A DNA stretch of 64,000 nt from NCBI RefSeq assembly GCF_029784155.1, contig NC_073691.1, positions 130,014,714 through 130,078,713 of the forward strand, written 5' to 3'. The notes under the pieces are model-generated. The model did no database searches. It was not told the origin of the DNA and saw only the letters and a list, made by a program, of their open reading frames with translations. The position numbers were made by a program, and so were the translations under genes. Positions within the stretch are counted from its first letter, which is position 1. Each line of letters begins with the position of its first letter. The DNA comes from Uranotaenia lowii (Eukaryota; Arthropoda; Insecta; Diptera; Culicidae). This document shows, piece by piece, positions 34,636-46,210 of the stretch.

Positions 34636-36181
34636 CACGCTAATTTTTTTCTAACCATTTTTTAATGAAAAATAACCATTTTCTGTGTTTTTCTGCAAAA
34701 CTGCCAATATGGTTATTTTTCAACAATATTTTATGGAACAATTTTAACCATATTTCTAGTTTTCGGGTATTAACCGAAAAAAGGATAAAAATTTAACCTC
34801 AATCGAAAAAAAAACGGAAAAACATTGTACATTTTCGCCATTGTGCGGTCGTAGCTGCAGTAGAATTTTTCAACAGCAAATTCCGGATTCAACGTGAAGA
34901 CTAAACTTCTGCATCCATTAACGTCAAGGTAAGTTTTATTTATTAATACTCATCCTTTTTAATGACATTGAACTTTAAAAATCTAAATTCTTTGCAGGAA
35001 CCGTATTTTCTTCGAAATTTATCGTCCCGTCCTTCCTCGTCAAGGATAAATGGATTGATGCTCTTTTTCGTATGCAGAACAACGAAATGCTGCAAAAAAA
35101 ATTCAAAAACCCCTCATCCGGGTGGAACAGCACCGGGAAGCACCATTTTTCAATCACCTGCTTATGTTTACCGGATGACGATAAGTGTCTTTATGTGGCC
35201 AACCAGCAATGGTATCGTCGTACGATTGGATCTTAAGAAAAAGCAAAAGTGCCCACCAATTAATGGCAATTTCTTATCATTTGAAATATCTGGTAGTGTC
35301 GGATGGTATAGCAACGGAACCAAAGTTTTGAACGGAACCACACTGGAACCCGCGAACACACTGAGTGGCCCTTCGGAATCGATCACTGGAGTTGTTTTTC
35401 AGAAGAATACCCATCAGTTGTATTCCTGCAGCGAATTTCGGAATCACTGTACCTAAGTTAGATTTGCTTCCAAAAAACGTTTAGATTAATAGAGATTTTT
35501 AAATTTTAGGCTATGGTAACGACGGTCACGGCAATCGATGTACTTTTGAGGGAACGTGCTCCACATCTGGAAATTACTTGAAGAAACGCAGCTCGTTTTC
35601 CCGACAACGGATAGCATCGAGTGCGTTCAATTGACTGGCGAAGAGGACTTCCTTACCTGTGGAACCGATGGGTCCCTGTCGTTGTAGAGTTCCGATAAAA
35701 AGAGGCCCCTGGACACGGTTCGATTGGCTGGCCACATCCGCCAGTAAAACCATTCGAAAATGAAAACAGCCATTCCGAAAAGTTCTATCGGAGCAGAATC
35801 GGAAAACAAAGTTTTGCTAGGAAATCTCATTGTAGATTACCGGAAAGCGGAGCGGGACCAGAGGAACCAGAGTAAACATGCATGTTAAACAAACAAGAAA
35901 TACAATATAAAAAAATGAAAACTCGTATTTTTCTGAATTTTTATGTACAATTTTGAAAATTTCCACATTTGCAATTCTGCTTTCCGAATTACGGTTCAAT
36001 AATAACCATTTTCCTACTTCTTGGGTGCTGTCTCTTACGATTGAAAAATAACCATATTTGAACTTCTCCCCTAGAAGTAATTTTATGACTTCTCATGGAG
36101 AACTCATAAAATGACATTTCTCGGGAAAAGGTCAAAAATGGTTATTTTTGAATCGTAAATGGTTTAATCATTTCTAGCGTG
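34636..36181. mobile_element. TIR element carrying an Rrp9 fragment (1546 bp)
   Basis: Ends CACGCTAATTTTTTTCTAAC and, read inward from the right, CACGCTAGAAATGATTAAAC; both are followed by an AAAAATAACCATTTT stretch (34668-34684; reverse complement at 36134-36152). TA is present on both sides (34634-34635, 36182-36183), as for Tc1/mariner-type elements. The centre is not transposon sequence but a decayed host gene fragment. Confidence 0.75.
34850..35715 (+). pseudogene. Captured fragment of the U3 snoRNP gene Rrp9 (U3-55K)
   Basis: Plus-strand segments in shifting frames match the WD40 protein Rrp9/U3-55K, which binds U3 snoRNA for pre-rRNA processing in the nucleolus. Seen: HFSITCLCLPDDDKCLYVA (about 35141-35200), then NGIVVRLDLKKKQK, then SITGVVFQKNTHQLYSCS (about 35380-35435), then VTAIDVLLRERA (35530-35565), then EETQLVFPTTDSIECVQL followed by TGEEDFLTCGTDGSLSL (about 35580-35684). 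The blocks are in family order, broken by frameshifts, a stop after GSLSL and a missing stretch between YSCS and VTAID. A GT...AG stretch at 34930-34998 looks like an intact intron (AAG|GTAAGT ... TTTGCAG), suggesting a DNA-level rather than an mRNA copy. Family identity is from remembered motif order; a search would settle it. Confidence 0.75.
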
Positions 36182-36183
36182 TA

Positions 36184-38411
36184 AACAATTTCACTCCCCG
36201 TCAGCTCTATCAGAAAAACAAAGGCTGAAACATTTTTGTGTTTACGTACCTGTAGTTTATTTGCTTCAAGCTAACAAAACATGTTAGGTTCTTAATTAAG
36301 CCCCAATTAAAAATTCGCAAGTTTGTTGATTTGTTGGCATTGAAACAAAGTTTTGGTGATGTCAGGTCTAAAAATGGAACATCAAAGTCGAAAGTCTCAT
36401 ATTTTTGGACCCTTTACAAATTTTCCGGGTTTTCTATCGATTTTCATTTGTTTGAGGAAAATATTTAGTATGGTTCATATTCTTCACAGTGAAAGTAATG
36501 TCCCCTTAAACTTTGGCTTGGACAGTAAAAAACGTGATTTTTCTTTATTTACTCTGATTTTTAAAAACGCGCCCTACTAATTGAGCTGTCTATTTACCAC
36601 TGACGAGGAGGAACATTTAAAAAAACGTAGACAATTTTATCAGAAAGACTTTTTATGGCAAAAGGCGGTATGGTAGGATTCAGGAAGAATTTTTTCATAA
36701 ACTTTCTAACTCTGAGAGTCACTTTAGTGTTAATGAGAGTGAAATTTTGTACAGTTTGATGGATCCGTATAAGGTGGTGACAGCTCAAAATTGTGGGATT
36801 AGAAAAGCCCCGTATAGCTATAAAAAGTTGCTCGCCGCTTCTTAGATCAATTGATGATTGAGTAGTTCAACTACAAAACCCTTCACACTTTGCGGTCTGT
36901 AAAGGTGTTTGACTGGCAAATCTCTTCACTGTTATTTCATGTTACTGGAATCGACAGACGAACTGATTAGGTACTTAGAACTAGGAAACATTGGCACCGA
37001 GCAATGGTTTCAAGAATACAAACGTTCCAACACTTCCAAATAACTGTTGTACGTACACCGCACTCACATACACACATGCTCAGTCTCCTGTTTATGATAC
37101 CATTAACAAGGCGTTCGGTTGAATTGATTTGCATTCCATTGTTCGGTTTTCGGTATTTCGTTCCGTTCACGATTACCTAGGACTTAGGTGCCTGTTCTTT
37201 GAATGTAAGTAAGTATATGCTGAATAATGTTGAACGCGTGGGCAGGCATATTGCCGGTTGGTTTCGTTTGAGGTGACGAGTGAGGATTCAGCTCGGCTCA
37301 AGCTTATTTGCGCTGTCGACAAAACCGACGAAGCAACAAGATGTTTATGGACACGGACATTTCTCATCCCTTTCCATCGAATCACTTCCAGAACTCGGTC
37401 AGGTTTGTTTCCTAGGCGCAACCCTCTCTGTTGGATCACAACCATTACCTACAGATAGCGATGATGGCATGGAAGGAGCTTCTGTCCTAATTAAATTCAT
37501 TCAAGACGTTAGCTCCGGCACATTAGGATCGGTAACAGGACGCTTTGGTTATCAATTACGCAATTTCGAACAGTGACAGTAGGTTAAAAACTCCTAAATA
37601 TGAAATGAAATCTTTATCTTTATTATATCTTTTAAACAACACCTGTCCAAACTTTGAGGAAAAAACCTTTTGATATTTTGCGCCGAACTGAGAATTTTAA
37701 GGAAAAGTCATTTTTGACTAAATTAAAATCTCTAAAGCCACTCAGTTTTAAACCAGTCAAAAAAATAAGATGATTTTCGAACATGTCAAAAATGGGTCCT
37801 AGACATTACCGCTTTTTTTAACAACTTCTGGGTGCTCAATTGATTCGGGAGAAGCTTCTCGGCAGAGTCATGGCTCGGAATGACCACTTGGAGAGTTCCG
37901 GAACAACCATAGGAAAAAAAAATCCAAAACAAAGCATTAAGCTTACTGATTTTATTCAGATCACTTCAGAATGTTCAACCAAGTTGGAAATGATCGATTT
38001 ACATTCCAAGTTGGCCAGTTTACTCCACAATCCAGTGTGTGTACTTGATTTTAAACTGTGTGATAAAGTACTAAAAGTGATGTATTTAAATTCTCGATTC
38101 CAAGTTTTGGATTAGAACTCCATTTCTTAATCATAATCCGGGATTATCTTTCTAATTTCTTATTCAGCAATCTGATTCTGAGTTTCGTTTCTGAATTCTG
38201 ATCCTTATTTCTGATTGGAAATTTTGAATTTTGAAAACCATTCTGTAATTGAATTCTAATTCTGAATTCCTATATGCCAAAAAAATTACAAAGATCAATT
38301 AAACGGTGGTTAACTAATCCATCAAAGGTTCAAAATGAATCGGGCTAACCCAAATTGGACCCTAATGATTAGCTCTCATCCAGTGAATTCATGACGTGAT
38401 AACGAAAAACT
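36184..38411. other. No recognisable gene; one unassigned GC-richer patch
   Basis: At about 36960-37580 base composition is more balanced. A plus frame at 37280-37576 (98 codons from a GTG, no ATG) encodes SIESLPELGQVCFLGATLSV and TGRFGYQLRNFEQ, which I do not recognise; a minus frame overlaps it. It could be a diverged exon or a captured fragment. From about 38150 the sequence becomes a degenerate TTCTGA-type simple repeat. Confidence 0.4.
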
Positions 38412-38819
38412 CAAGCAACCAAAAGTCCCATCAAACAGGTACAACAACCTTTACTCAGCCCCATCATTAATATGAAGTACATTCTATGCGGCTCAAAATT
38501 TATGTTCTTATTGATACTTTCAAGTTCCAAAACAAGTTTTAATGATCTTCTATTCAGCTTCTAGCGGCCTTTTAGTTCAGCTTCCAAAAAATCGTAAAAT
38601 GAGCAGAAAATCTCTCTCTCTCTCAACTGCACCCTTGGCTTCGGTTCATATCACCTTCTCTTGATTATTTACTGTGTTTTGTACATGGTGCCGCCATGAT
38701 GCCACGCGCCGGATTCCAAACTAGACAAATAGCTCTATTTCTTCTTTCCTACATTTCTTACATATATCGCATCAGAATGGCCACTCAATCACCAAAATAC
38801 TTATTGGAAAAAAACTGGT

Positions 38820-38885
38820 CCGGCTTGGGGATCGAACCCCGACATTCGTGGTGATAATCGAACACGCTACCACAAGACCACGCCT
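38820..38885 (-). promoter_or_regulatory. tRNA-like Pol III promoter within copy A
   Basis: The minus strand reads GGCGTGGTCTTGTGGTAGCG (A-box region), then GGGGTTCGATCCCCAAGCC (T arm and B box GGTTCGATCCC). The first seven bases can pair with the final CCAAGCC at six of seven positions, so a tRNA-like fold is plausible. It is probably a tRNA-derived SINE head rather than a working tRNA: it sits in a repeat and the sister copy has lost T-arm pairing. Confidence 0.6.
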
Positions 38886-38889
38886 AGAC

Positions 38890-41148
38890 CATGGCCGTAG
38901 GAACGGGGGGGGTTTTGGGGGTTAAACCCCCCCATGAGGGTCCAAAAAAGCAAGCGAGGTATTCTACTCTAGACTCAAAATTTTAAATTCATAATCAAAT
39001 CATGATAATAGAGCAAAGATATTCAAGAGTTACTATCAGGACTAAAAACTAAAGCAAAAACCTCAAAAATCCATCCCAAGCTTAAAATCTGCTACTGTTT
39101 TCAAAATTTTCCCATTGCTTCATAGAATAAGGTTGTCTGATTTTTTTCAGCACGTATCCGGGCCGGACAAATCCATGCTGTTCTATATTAAAACCTGGCA
39201 AAAGCCGAGTATTTGATTTCAAAATTGTCGACCAAAATCCAGGCAATACCGGGCAATTTTGGTCAAAACCTAGGAATTGCTCATCAAAAATCTATAAAGA
39301 AAACTTTAAAAAACCTTTCATGATTTTTTTTTTTGAAACTTACTGCAAAAATTAACGCATAATTAAAAAAAATACTACACAATTTGTTTTTTTAGTTTGA
39401 TTTAAGGATGAGAATAAAAACAAACCCGGGCAAAATCCGGGCTTTTTCAATGAATCCGGAAAACGGGGCGGACCGGACTTTTCCCAAATTTTATATTAAA
39501 TATCCGGGCCAATCCGGTTAAAACCAGGCAATCTGGCAATCTGATTATAGAAATTAAGTTCTGAATATTAAATTTTAAATCAAACCCATTTTGAAGGTTT
39601 TGATTCCATATTCCCATAACAAAAATTATATTTCGACATATTTTCGTATTTCTGATTCTGTATCAAGTTAAGGATTCTTGATTTTCAGTTCGAGTAATCA
39701 TAAGAAATAAAAAATGGAAAGCTGCTATGAAATCCTGGCTCCAATTCGGTTTTGCATTTCATATAAAATTTGAATGATTTTTCTCGAAAAACACATGCAT
39801 TTTCAGAAGATTTCAAATTGTAAAAAAAAGAAGAATTTTGTTTTATATTCATATTCAAAATTCTTAAACTTCATTTTAGCACAAAATTTAAACATATAAA
39901 GCTTCTAGATGGCGATCCAAAATTGAAAACTCAGATTCAGTTTCATCATTTGAAATTCACATTTTTAACCAGATTCACAAAACAGATAGAAAATCAATCA
40001 TTGAAATGATGAATGAAGATAAAACCAGCTCTACAATATTTAAATAATAGATTCATGAATGAGGGCTCAAAGGCTTGGATAATAAAGATCTTATCTAGAA
40101 GTAAGATTCCTAAATCATATTTTTTGTACATTTCAAAAATCGTATAGAAATTTGGAAACAGATTCAAAGTTCAATTGAATGAGTTTCTCAATCAACATAA
40201 AATAGTTGAGAAATTCAAGAGAACATGAACTTAAAAATTTGCTTGTCAATTCAATTTCCAAATATCATATTTTTAATCAGAATTAGTTTGTACATACAAT
40301 TCAACTGAAAATCACAAATCTAAAGTAGAATTAGATTAAATTTTCAAAGTTATGATTCCTGCAAAATATCTCAAATTATATAAAAAAAAACATCAACAAG
40401 ATTTTTATCATGGAATTGATTCTTCATGGAAAATATTTCCAGTTGAAGAAACATGTACCTGATCTTCACTTAAAAAATCTGCATAAAATACTTTATTTTT
40501 TCAGTGTATTGTTAAACATTATTAATATTGCAGTTATTAAGCCTAATTTCAAACTAAAGCCATAAATTTAGTTCAAGTTTGCATCAAAAATATTCGATCC
40601 GAAATTTTTTTTATCTCTTACTGTTTTTTATTTTGTAAAATTTTGTTTATTTTCATCAAAGGTTAGAATCTTAGAGTTTGCAAAAGAGTTTAGAAGATTG
40701 GGCTTGTTTAATTTGAGTATAGAATAAGTTTTTTTTAAAAGAAATTGAAGGCTACTCTAAAAAGAACTTATTTTATGCTCAAATCAAATAACTTTGATCT
40801 ACCAGACTTTTAAACAAATTCAAAAATTTTAACCATCGATGAAAGCAAATTTCATATTTTGTCTTGGTTATAAAAATTTAGCACACCCTTTAGGCTAAGG
40901 ACCACTGTTTTAAAGTTACTTTTTTAAGGTTTTTTCAACGACACTTTGTCATCCTTGTGGCATTCGTGTTTTATTTAAAGTTACGATTTCATACAAAAAC
41001 TATTAATGAGTACTTTAAAATGAATAATCATCTAGTTACAAACATAATTTGTTTTATTTTTTTTATTTGTGTGTTGTTGGGCAAAAAATCATGGGTATAA
41101 ATAAGTCACCAAAACCCCCCCCATAAGTCGGTTCTTCCTACGGCCCTG
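38890..41148. mobile_element. hAT-like non-autonomous element (2259 bp)
   Basis: Terminal CATGGCCGTAGGAAC and, read inward from the right, CAGGGCCGTAGGAAG. GCCTAGAC is duplicated exactly at 38882-38889 and 41149-41156, an 8-bp target duplication with TA at its centre, as in Buster-type hAT elements (family knowledge). The sister repeat at 59.4 kb shows a related unduplicated site (GCCTAGAT). The interior is AT-rich and non-coding, with runs of G/C just inside each end and a CCGGG-type repeat at 39131-39548. Confidence 0.85.
39131..39548. repeat. CCGGG-type dispersed repeat, copy 1
   Basis: Enriched for CCGGGCAAAATCCGGG-like words in an AT-rich background; the right end, read inward, is CAGATTGCCAGATTGCCTGG. 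Related sequence at 42985-43405. Confidence 0.5.
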
Positions 41149-41571
41149 GCCTAGACGTTTACGTTCTAACTGAAACTAAAAGTCGAAGTGGTGATTTGAT
41201 TTTGAAAGCACCTCAATGCACTTTTTGGGACTTACTGAATCCCGTTTCGAGCACTTTTGTGCCCTTTAGGTGACCTACCAAATCCCGTATTGAGCAGTTT
41301 TGTGCCCTTTATGTTAATTTTGTCCCGTATAACGTACGTATAAATCACTTTTGCAACTTTCAAATTCGTTAATGAGTACATATAGATCACTCATGGGATT
41401 TGGGCAAAATAAGTCACATACAACGTACATATTGATCACTTATGCAATTTCAAGTTCATTAATGAGTACATAAAGTTCACTAAAGCGAATTGGGCAGTTA
41501 ATTCTCTTTGTCAGCCAACTTGTAACTTTCAATGCCTTCATTCGAGTAAATATGTGACTTTTGGTTGCTTG

Positions 41572-41974
41572 GGAAGCGCATCGATAGAACCATTGTGCGC
41601 AATAGGGAATTTTAGAAAATGGCTCGCCATCCCGTTTTTTCCTCAAATTCAACCATTTCAAAATAGTTGGTCCGTGCTTGATGGAAACGCTTCTTATAAA
41701 ATATTTCCTCGATTATTTTCAACTTCTGTCATTTATTTCTTATCTTCTTTTATCCATCTATGATTTTCAAAACTAGAAATTTTTTTACTGAAAATCAATG
41801 ACATGATAATATCAATAAAGCTGTAAAAGATTAAAAACACTTTTATGAAGTTTCACTGACAAACACTGGAAAAAACTAAATTTAGCCTCAATTTGAATTC
41901 AGTGGATCAACACAGAAAATAATTCAAATAAAATCATCTTTTCGTGTTTTTTATCTCAAAATAAGTACCGTTAA
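41572..41974. other. No recognisable gene
   Basis: Short spacer with frames under 75 codons and no motif. Confidence 0.5.
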
Positions 41975-42905
41975 ACGGGGTAACTTTGATCACCAGGGTA
42001 AATATGACCAACAGTAAACCTTTCACATTATCATCAATAACTCAGTCTTTAATTTGAATTTTTGAAAACTATTTTCTTAGTTTGAAAGCCTATAAATTAA
42101 GTATCAAATAGGAAAAATTTGGTTTGTATTTGGATTTTTTACTGTTAGTAAAAAATCTAATTTTAAAATCTCAAAATATCTATTTTTCCACGGCTCACAA
42201 ACAAACAGCTCTCCTGATGATACCAAAAAGCATTTAGAAGCAAACAAGTCGTTTAATGTGAAAGAACATCTTTTTTTCTTTGTCTATTAACAGTTATAGT
42301 GCTATATTCATAGTCATTTAATGATAAATGTTTGATATTTAAAAAGTAAGGACATTTTCCAAGAGTAAGCCCTCATTGGACAAATGGATAGGAACCCTAT
42401 CAAATCGTCAACTTTGAAGAAAAAATGAAAATGGAGTAGAGGGAGGGCCTAGGGGAATGTGTGAAGGTAAAATTTCATTTGTATTTTGAAGCTCAAACTA
42501 TTTAGCAGTTATAATTATTTTTACCCCTAAATGTAGGCAGCATTGTAGTTCTTTTTTCGATTATGAATATGTTTTGAATAAAATGTTTAAAATCAAGGTT
42601 AATTCGATAAACTAGCATTTTCAAATATTATGAAGGTGTTTTGTATCCTTCATGATCAAGAAAACTCGTTAAAACCGTCAGAATAGAGACTGATCAATAT
42701 CACCCCAAAGCTTCAAATTCTGAACAGAGACGAAAACGATTTTTAAATCAAATTCAAAGAGGTCTAATAAATTTCTGCATTCATGTTTCACGTTCATAGG
42801 AGTCCAGTACTGGTTTTAAAAATATAAAACATTTCACATTCCCCTTAACAGAAAAAATAATCAAAATATATTGGAAAAAGTGATCATTATTATCCCGGAT
42901 TAAGG
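41975..42905. mobile_element. MITE with GGGTAAC-type ends
   Basis: Left end has AACGGGGTAACTTTGATCAC; right end, read inward, GTTACCTTAATCCGGGATAA then AATGATCAC. Imperfect inverted similarity and AT-rich non-coding interior. Boundaries are approximate. Confidence 0.45.
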
Positions 42906-42984
42906 TAACATTTTTTCAAAGCTTACATATGACTAGATGAAATAACACGCTTAGTTCTTAGCATTTAAGGTTTACAGAATATTT

Positions 42985-43405
42985 TCCAGACATGTCCGGA
43001 CCGGGCGAATCTGCGCAATTTTATCTTAAAACACCGGGCATTTCATTCAAAATTTAGGGCTCAAAACCGAGCCGAGCAATATCCGGAAAAATTTGGTCCA
43101 ATCCGCATAATGATTCAATAAAAATCAAAAGGAATAACCATGAAAATATATTTTTCATCAGAACACATCAGAAGATTTGAAATCATATTTAAGGCTTCCT
43201 AAAACTGTTCATGATTAAAACTGTGCATGATAAAACTTGCTCAAAACAAAATCGGTTTTTGACGCAAAAATAAAAAAAAATGTTATAATAACTCGATAAC
43301 TCAATTCTTGTTTTTTGTTCACTTTTAGATATAAAGTGAATAAATCTGTACAAAATCCAGGCTTTTTTCCGGGCGAGTCCGGGGAAACCCGGAACATCTG
43401 GCAAG
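42985..43405. repeat. CCGGG-type dispersed repeat, copy 2
   Basis: ATGTCCGGACCGGGCGAATC at the left and GCGAGTCCGGGGAAACCCGG at the right, with TAAAACACCGGGCATTT within. Same family as 39131-39548. Confidence 0.5.
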
Positions 43406-44869
43406 CTTATCTTAGCATCAGCATAACAATCTGGTTTAGTTAAGCATTCTTTGAAAACGTTCTAGCGATGTTAATATTTTTCGATAGAAGAAAATATTCT
43501 TTAAGTTGCTTCCAAATGATGATAACTCTAGGTCTGTCTCCGGAGTCCTAACATAATCCCATGAATCTAGAGCCAAATTGGCCGAATAATCATTATTAAA
43601 ATTTTATAGAACTTGTAAAAATTTTCAAATGATTTTGGATAATTTATGAAATATCCAAAATTAATGTTGTAAAATCCAAATTTTATGGTTTCAGAAAAAC
43701 ATCTTAGGTGTATCCGTGTATCTTTCACTGTAGATCGTACAGGAGAATGCTGACGAGTATCGCTTTATATCTACTTTGATAATCGTTTATTCCAGCCAGA
43801 TATTCTTGATATATCCAGGCTTGACCATATATCCAGTTGAGATTCGAGATAAGTCAAATCTGGCCGAGATGTCCAGATATTGTTTAAAACTTACCGGGTT
43901 TATTCAGATCATTTGTTAAATCAAATAAAAAAAACTCAAACATCTCTTTAAATTTTTTAAAGATTTCAATAGCAACTTCAAAAAATTTCAAAATGAGCGA
44001 AAAAGTTGCCCTTTTTTTAAAGTGTTTTTTTTTTTCAAAAATCGTCCTGAATGTCTGACCGTGAGGATACGCGTGGTTCAAAGTATGGTATGCTTAAGGT
44101 TAAAGATCATCTTGTTTTTTTTAATAACTATTTTGATGATATCTTGCTCAAATTCGACCGTCATCTAATTGAATGTCAAATAAGCTATTTCAAATTACTT
44201 GGCACCTGTTTCTACATATTTTGTCTCAGATTTCACAGGGACACAATATTTTTGGTGATAAACGCCCTAGAAACGACAAGTCAACTGATGTCCTGTTCTG
44301 TCAGATATTGGTGACATTTTCAAAATCAGAAAGATCCCCACTTGAAAAAAATCTTGTAATACATCATCTGATAATATTGTCTGGTTGAAAATAATTGACT
44401 CAAAAACATGAGGGGCATTATTATCGAAGAAATAGAAGGAAATTGAAAGAATTGCTTTTGTTTTTTACATTGAAAACTCATTAGAATATTCGTTTGGCCG
44501 AATACCACTATTTGGTACATCTCTAATGTATCGAAATGGTCATAAAAATTAGGTTTATAAGAGTTTTTAAAATGTCCATCTTTTCCGGCGGTGTCCCGCT
44601 GTTTTCCATGAAGTGTCCCGTTTTTTATTAAAGTATTTGGTAAGCCTAGGTTAAGGTAGTGCCACCTCTATCCTGGTCCTACTTCTCCCAAATACTGAAA
44701 TGTTGCCAGGTAGAGTTTGGTGTACGTTAATAAGTTTTCCTCACAAGCTCTTTTCAAAATCTGGAAATTTTCTTTTAACTTTTCGTTCCATCTTTTTCAA
44801 TTTCTGATTATGATATTTTTTCCAAGAATATACAATTCTACCGACATGCCGAAAGTAAATTAACAGGAA
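43406..44869. other. No recognisable gene
   Basis: AT-rich. At 44585-44650 the words GGTGTCCCGC and AGTGTCCCGTTTTTTATTAA suggest the edge of another worn repeat. Frames up to 87 codons (44051-44314) show no motif. Confidence 0.4.
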
Positions 44870-45152
44870 TTCTGATTCTTAATTCTGATCAACACGCCCT
44901 TTCAAATCAAAACGGAAGAGGATTCTGAATTCTGTATCTTTATTCTGATCCTCAATTCTGATTCTTAATTCTAAATCTGAATTCGAATTCTGATTTCTGA
45001 TTTTAAATTGTGATACGGATTCTAAATTCTAATTCTAAATTTTGATTTTGAAAATTGATTTTGAATTCGGTTTCTGAGTTCTGATCCTGAATTTCGGTTC
45101 TGAATTTTTAATCCGAATTTCGATTTTGAATTCTGATTCAAAATTTTGAATC
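44870..45152. repeat. Degenerate TTCTGA-type simple repeat
   Basis: Long run of words such as GAATTCTGATTCTGAATTTTGA. It resumes at about 45760-45841, 46003-46030 and 46370-46540, and also near 38150-38280, so later insertions may have split a larger tract. The 80-codon minus frame here is a product of the repeat. Confidence 0.8.
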
Positions 45153-45156
45153 TTAA

Positions 45157-45736
45157 CCTTCCAAAGCCGTTCGCAAAATATCCGTTTCGGGGAAATTTGA
45201 GTTGTATTTTGATGTCGTTCTCCTGGTTGTAAATGTTAACCGATTTTGATGATATTAAATTCATTGCGTAGGTATTTTATTCTAATTACTCAATATTTCA
45301 AAATAAACTGGTTCAGAAAGTAAAAAGCCCGAAAACTCAATTTTATTTTTAAAATACTCATAACTTCTGACAGCTTCTTAGTATTTAAGTGTTTCATTGA
45401 TGTTTGAAATTGTCACGAATCCATCTATCCGACAATGTATAGATATGTTGGGGTCCAATGAAAGTTTTGACCGCTATGTCAGATCTTCAGGAAGAAAAAA
45501 ATCCTACTTCAAAAAAAGGACATCCAGTTTTGGCTTTGCTTAGCTGTATTTCATTTAACAATAAACCGTTTTTCAAAACTCAAATTTTAATTTTTCTTTT
45601 GTCGTTAATTTGATCATTATTTTCATAGAACATACTTGGTCTGTCAAAATTCCCAGTTCTTAAGTATACTGGAATGATTATAAAGAGGTTTGAAATGTGC
45701 GCTTCGGGTCATATTGACCCGAACAGCTTTGGAGGG
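45157..45736. mobile_element. piggyBac-like MITE (580 bp)
   Basis: TTAA (45153-45156) at the left and TTGA (45737-45740, one change) at the right flank ends CCTTCCAAAGCCGTTCG and, read inward, CCCTCCAAAGCTGTTCG. The right end continues into a GGGTCATATTGACCC palindrome. TTAA targets and CCY-starting ends fit piggyBac-derived MITEs. No coding capacity. Confidence 0.7.
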
Positions 45737-45841
45737 TTGATATCAGTGCATTATTTAGATTCCGATTCTGAATTCTGATCCTGAATTTTGATTCAGAAAT
45801 TTTTATTCTGAATTCTATCCCTTATTCTTAATTCTGATACG

Positions 45842-46001
45842 GGGCTTGTGATATAGCTCAGTTGGCAAGTCGGTTGTCTCCTGAGCCGATGTCTGCGAGT
45901 TCGAGCTCAAGAGTAAACATAGAACACGCCAACTGAAACGTTGATAAAGTCGCGAATGCCATAATGATGGTAAAATGACTATAATCGAAACAAAAACAAA
46001 A
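45842..46001 (+). repeat. tRNA-derived SINE (copy 3)
   Basis: Head with A box TAGCTCAGTTGG and B box GAGTTCGAGCTC; lacks about 35 bp of the body relative to copy 2 (deletion after AACACG). It lies within the TTCTGA-type simple repeat. Confidence 0.8.
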
Positions 46002-46029
46002 TCTAATACTGGATTCTGTTACTGAATTC

Positions 46030-46210
46030 TTAATCTTTTTTTTTTGGTATTTTTAACGACTGATATTTTTTGCTTATTTATTTTCTAATTGGCATTTCTT
46101 TAGGAAGCAAATCACAGAATTTTACAATTTGCCCGACGTTTCGGCCTTTGATCTTGGCCTTCTTCAAGGGATAATTTGCATTATACTGTCTATGTTCCTG
46201 AGTGTATAAT
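46030..46210. repeat. Small repeat with CCCGACGTTTCGGCC
   Basis: Contains CCCGACGTTTCGGCCTTTG and CTTCTTCAAGGGATAA; partly palindromic and related in wording to the foldback element at 25951-26178. Ends not defined. Confidence 0.35.

Larger units (their letters stand above)
38412..41571. mobile_element. TIR element with tRNA-like core, copy A (split by a hAT)
   Basis: Perfect 16-bp inverted ends CAAGCAACCAAAAGTC (38412-38427) and GACTTTTGGTTGCTTG (41556-41571). Without the hAT-like insert it is about 890 bp and matches copy B at 58943-59706 along its length. No coding frame. A clear target duplication was not found. Confidence 0.75.

Noticed and set aside
38820..38885. A functional tRNA gene
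   Set aside because: The acceptor stem has a mismatch, the anticodon arm is unconvincing, and the sequence lies in a repeat whose other copy has a broken T arm.
45022..45264. 80-codon frame rich in N, S, K and I
   Set aside because: It is the translation of a TTCTGA-type simple repeat.
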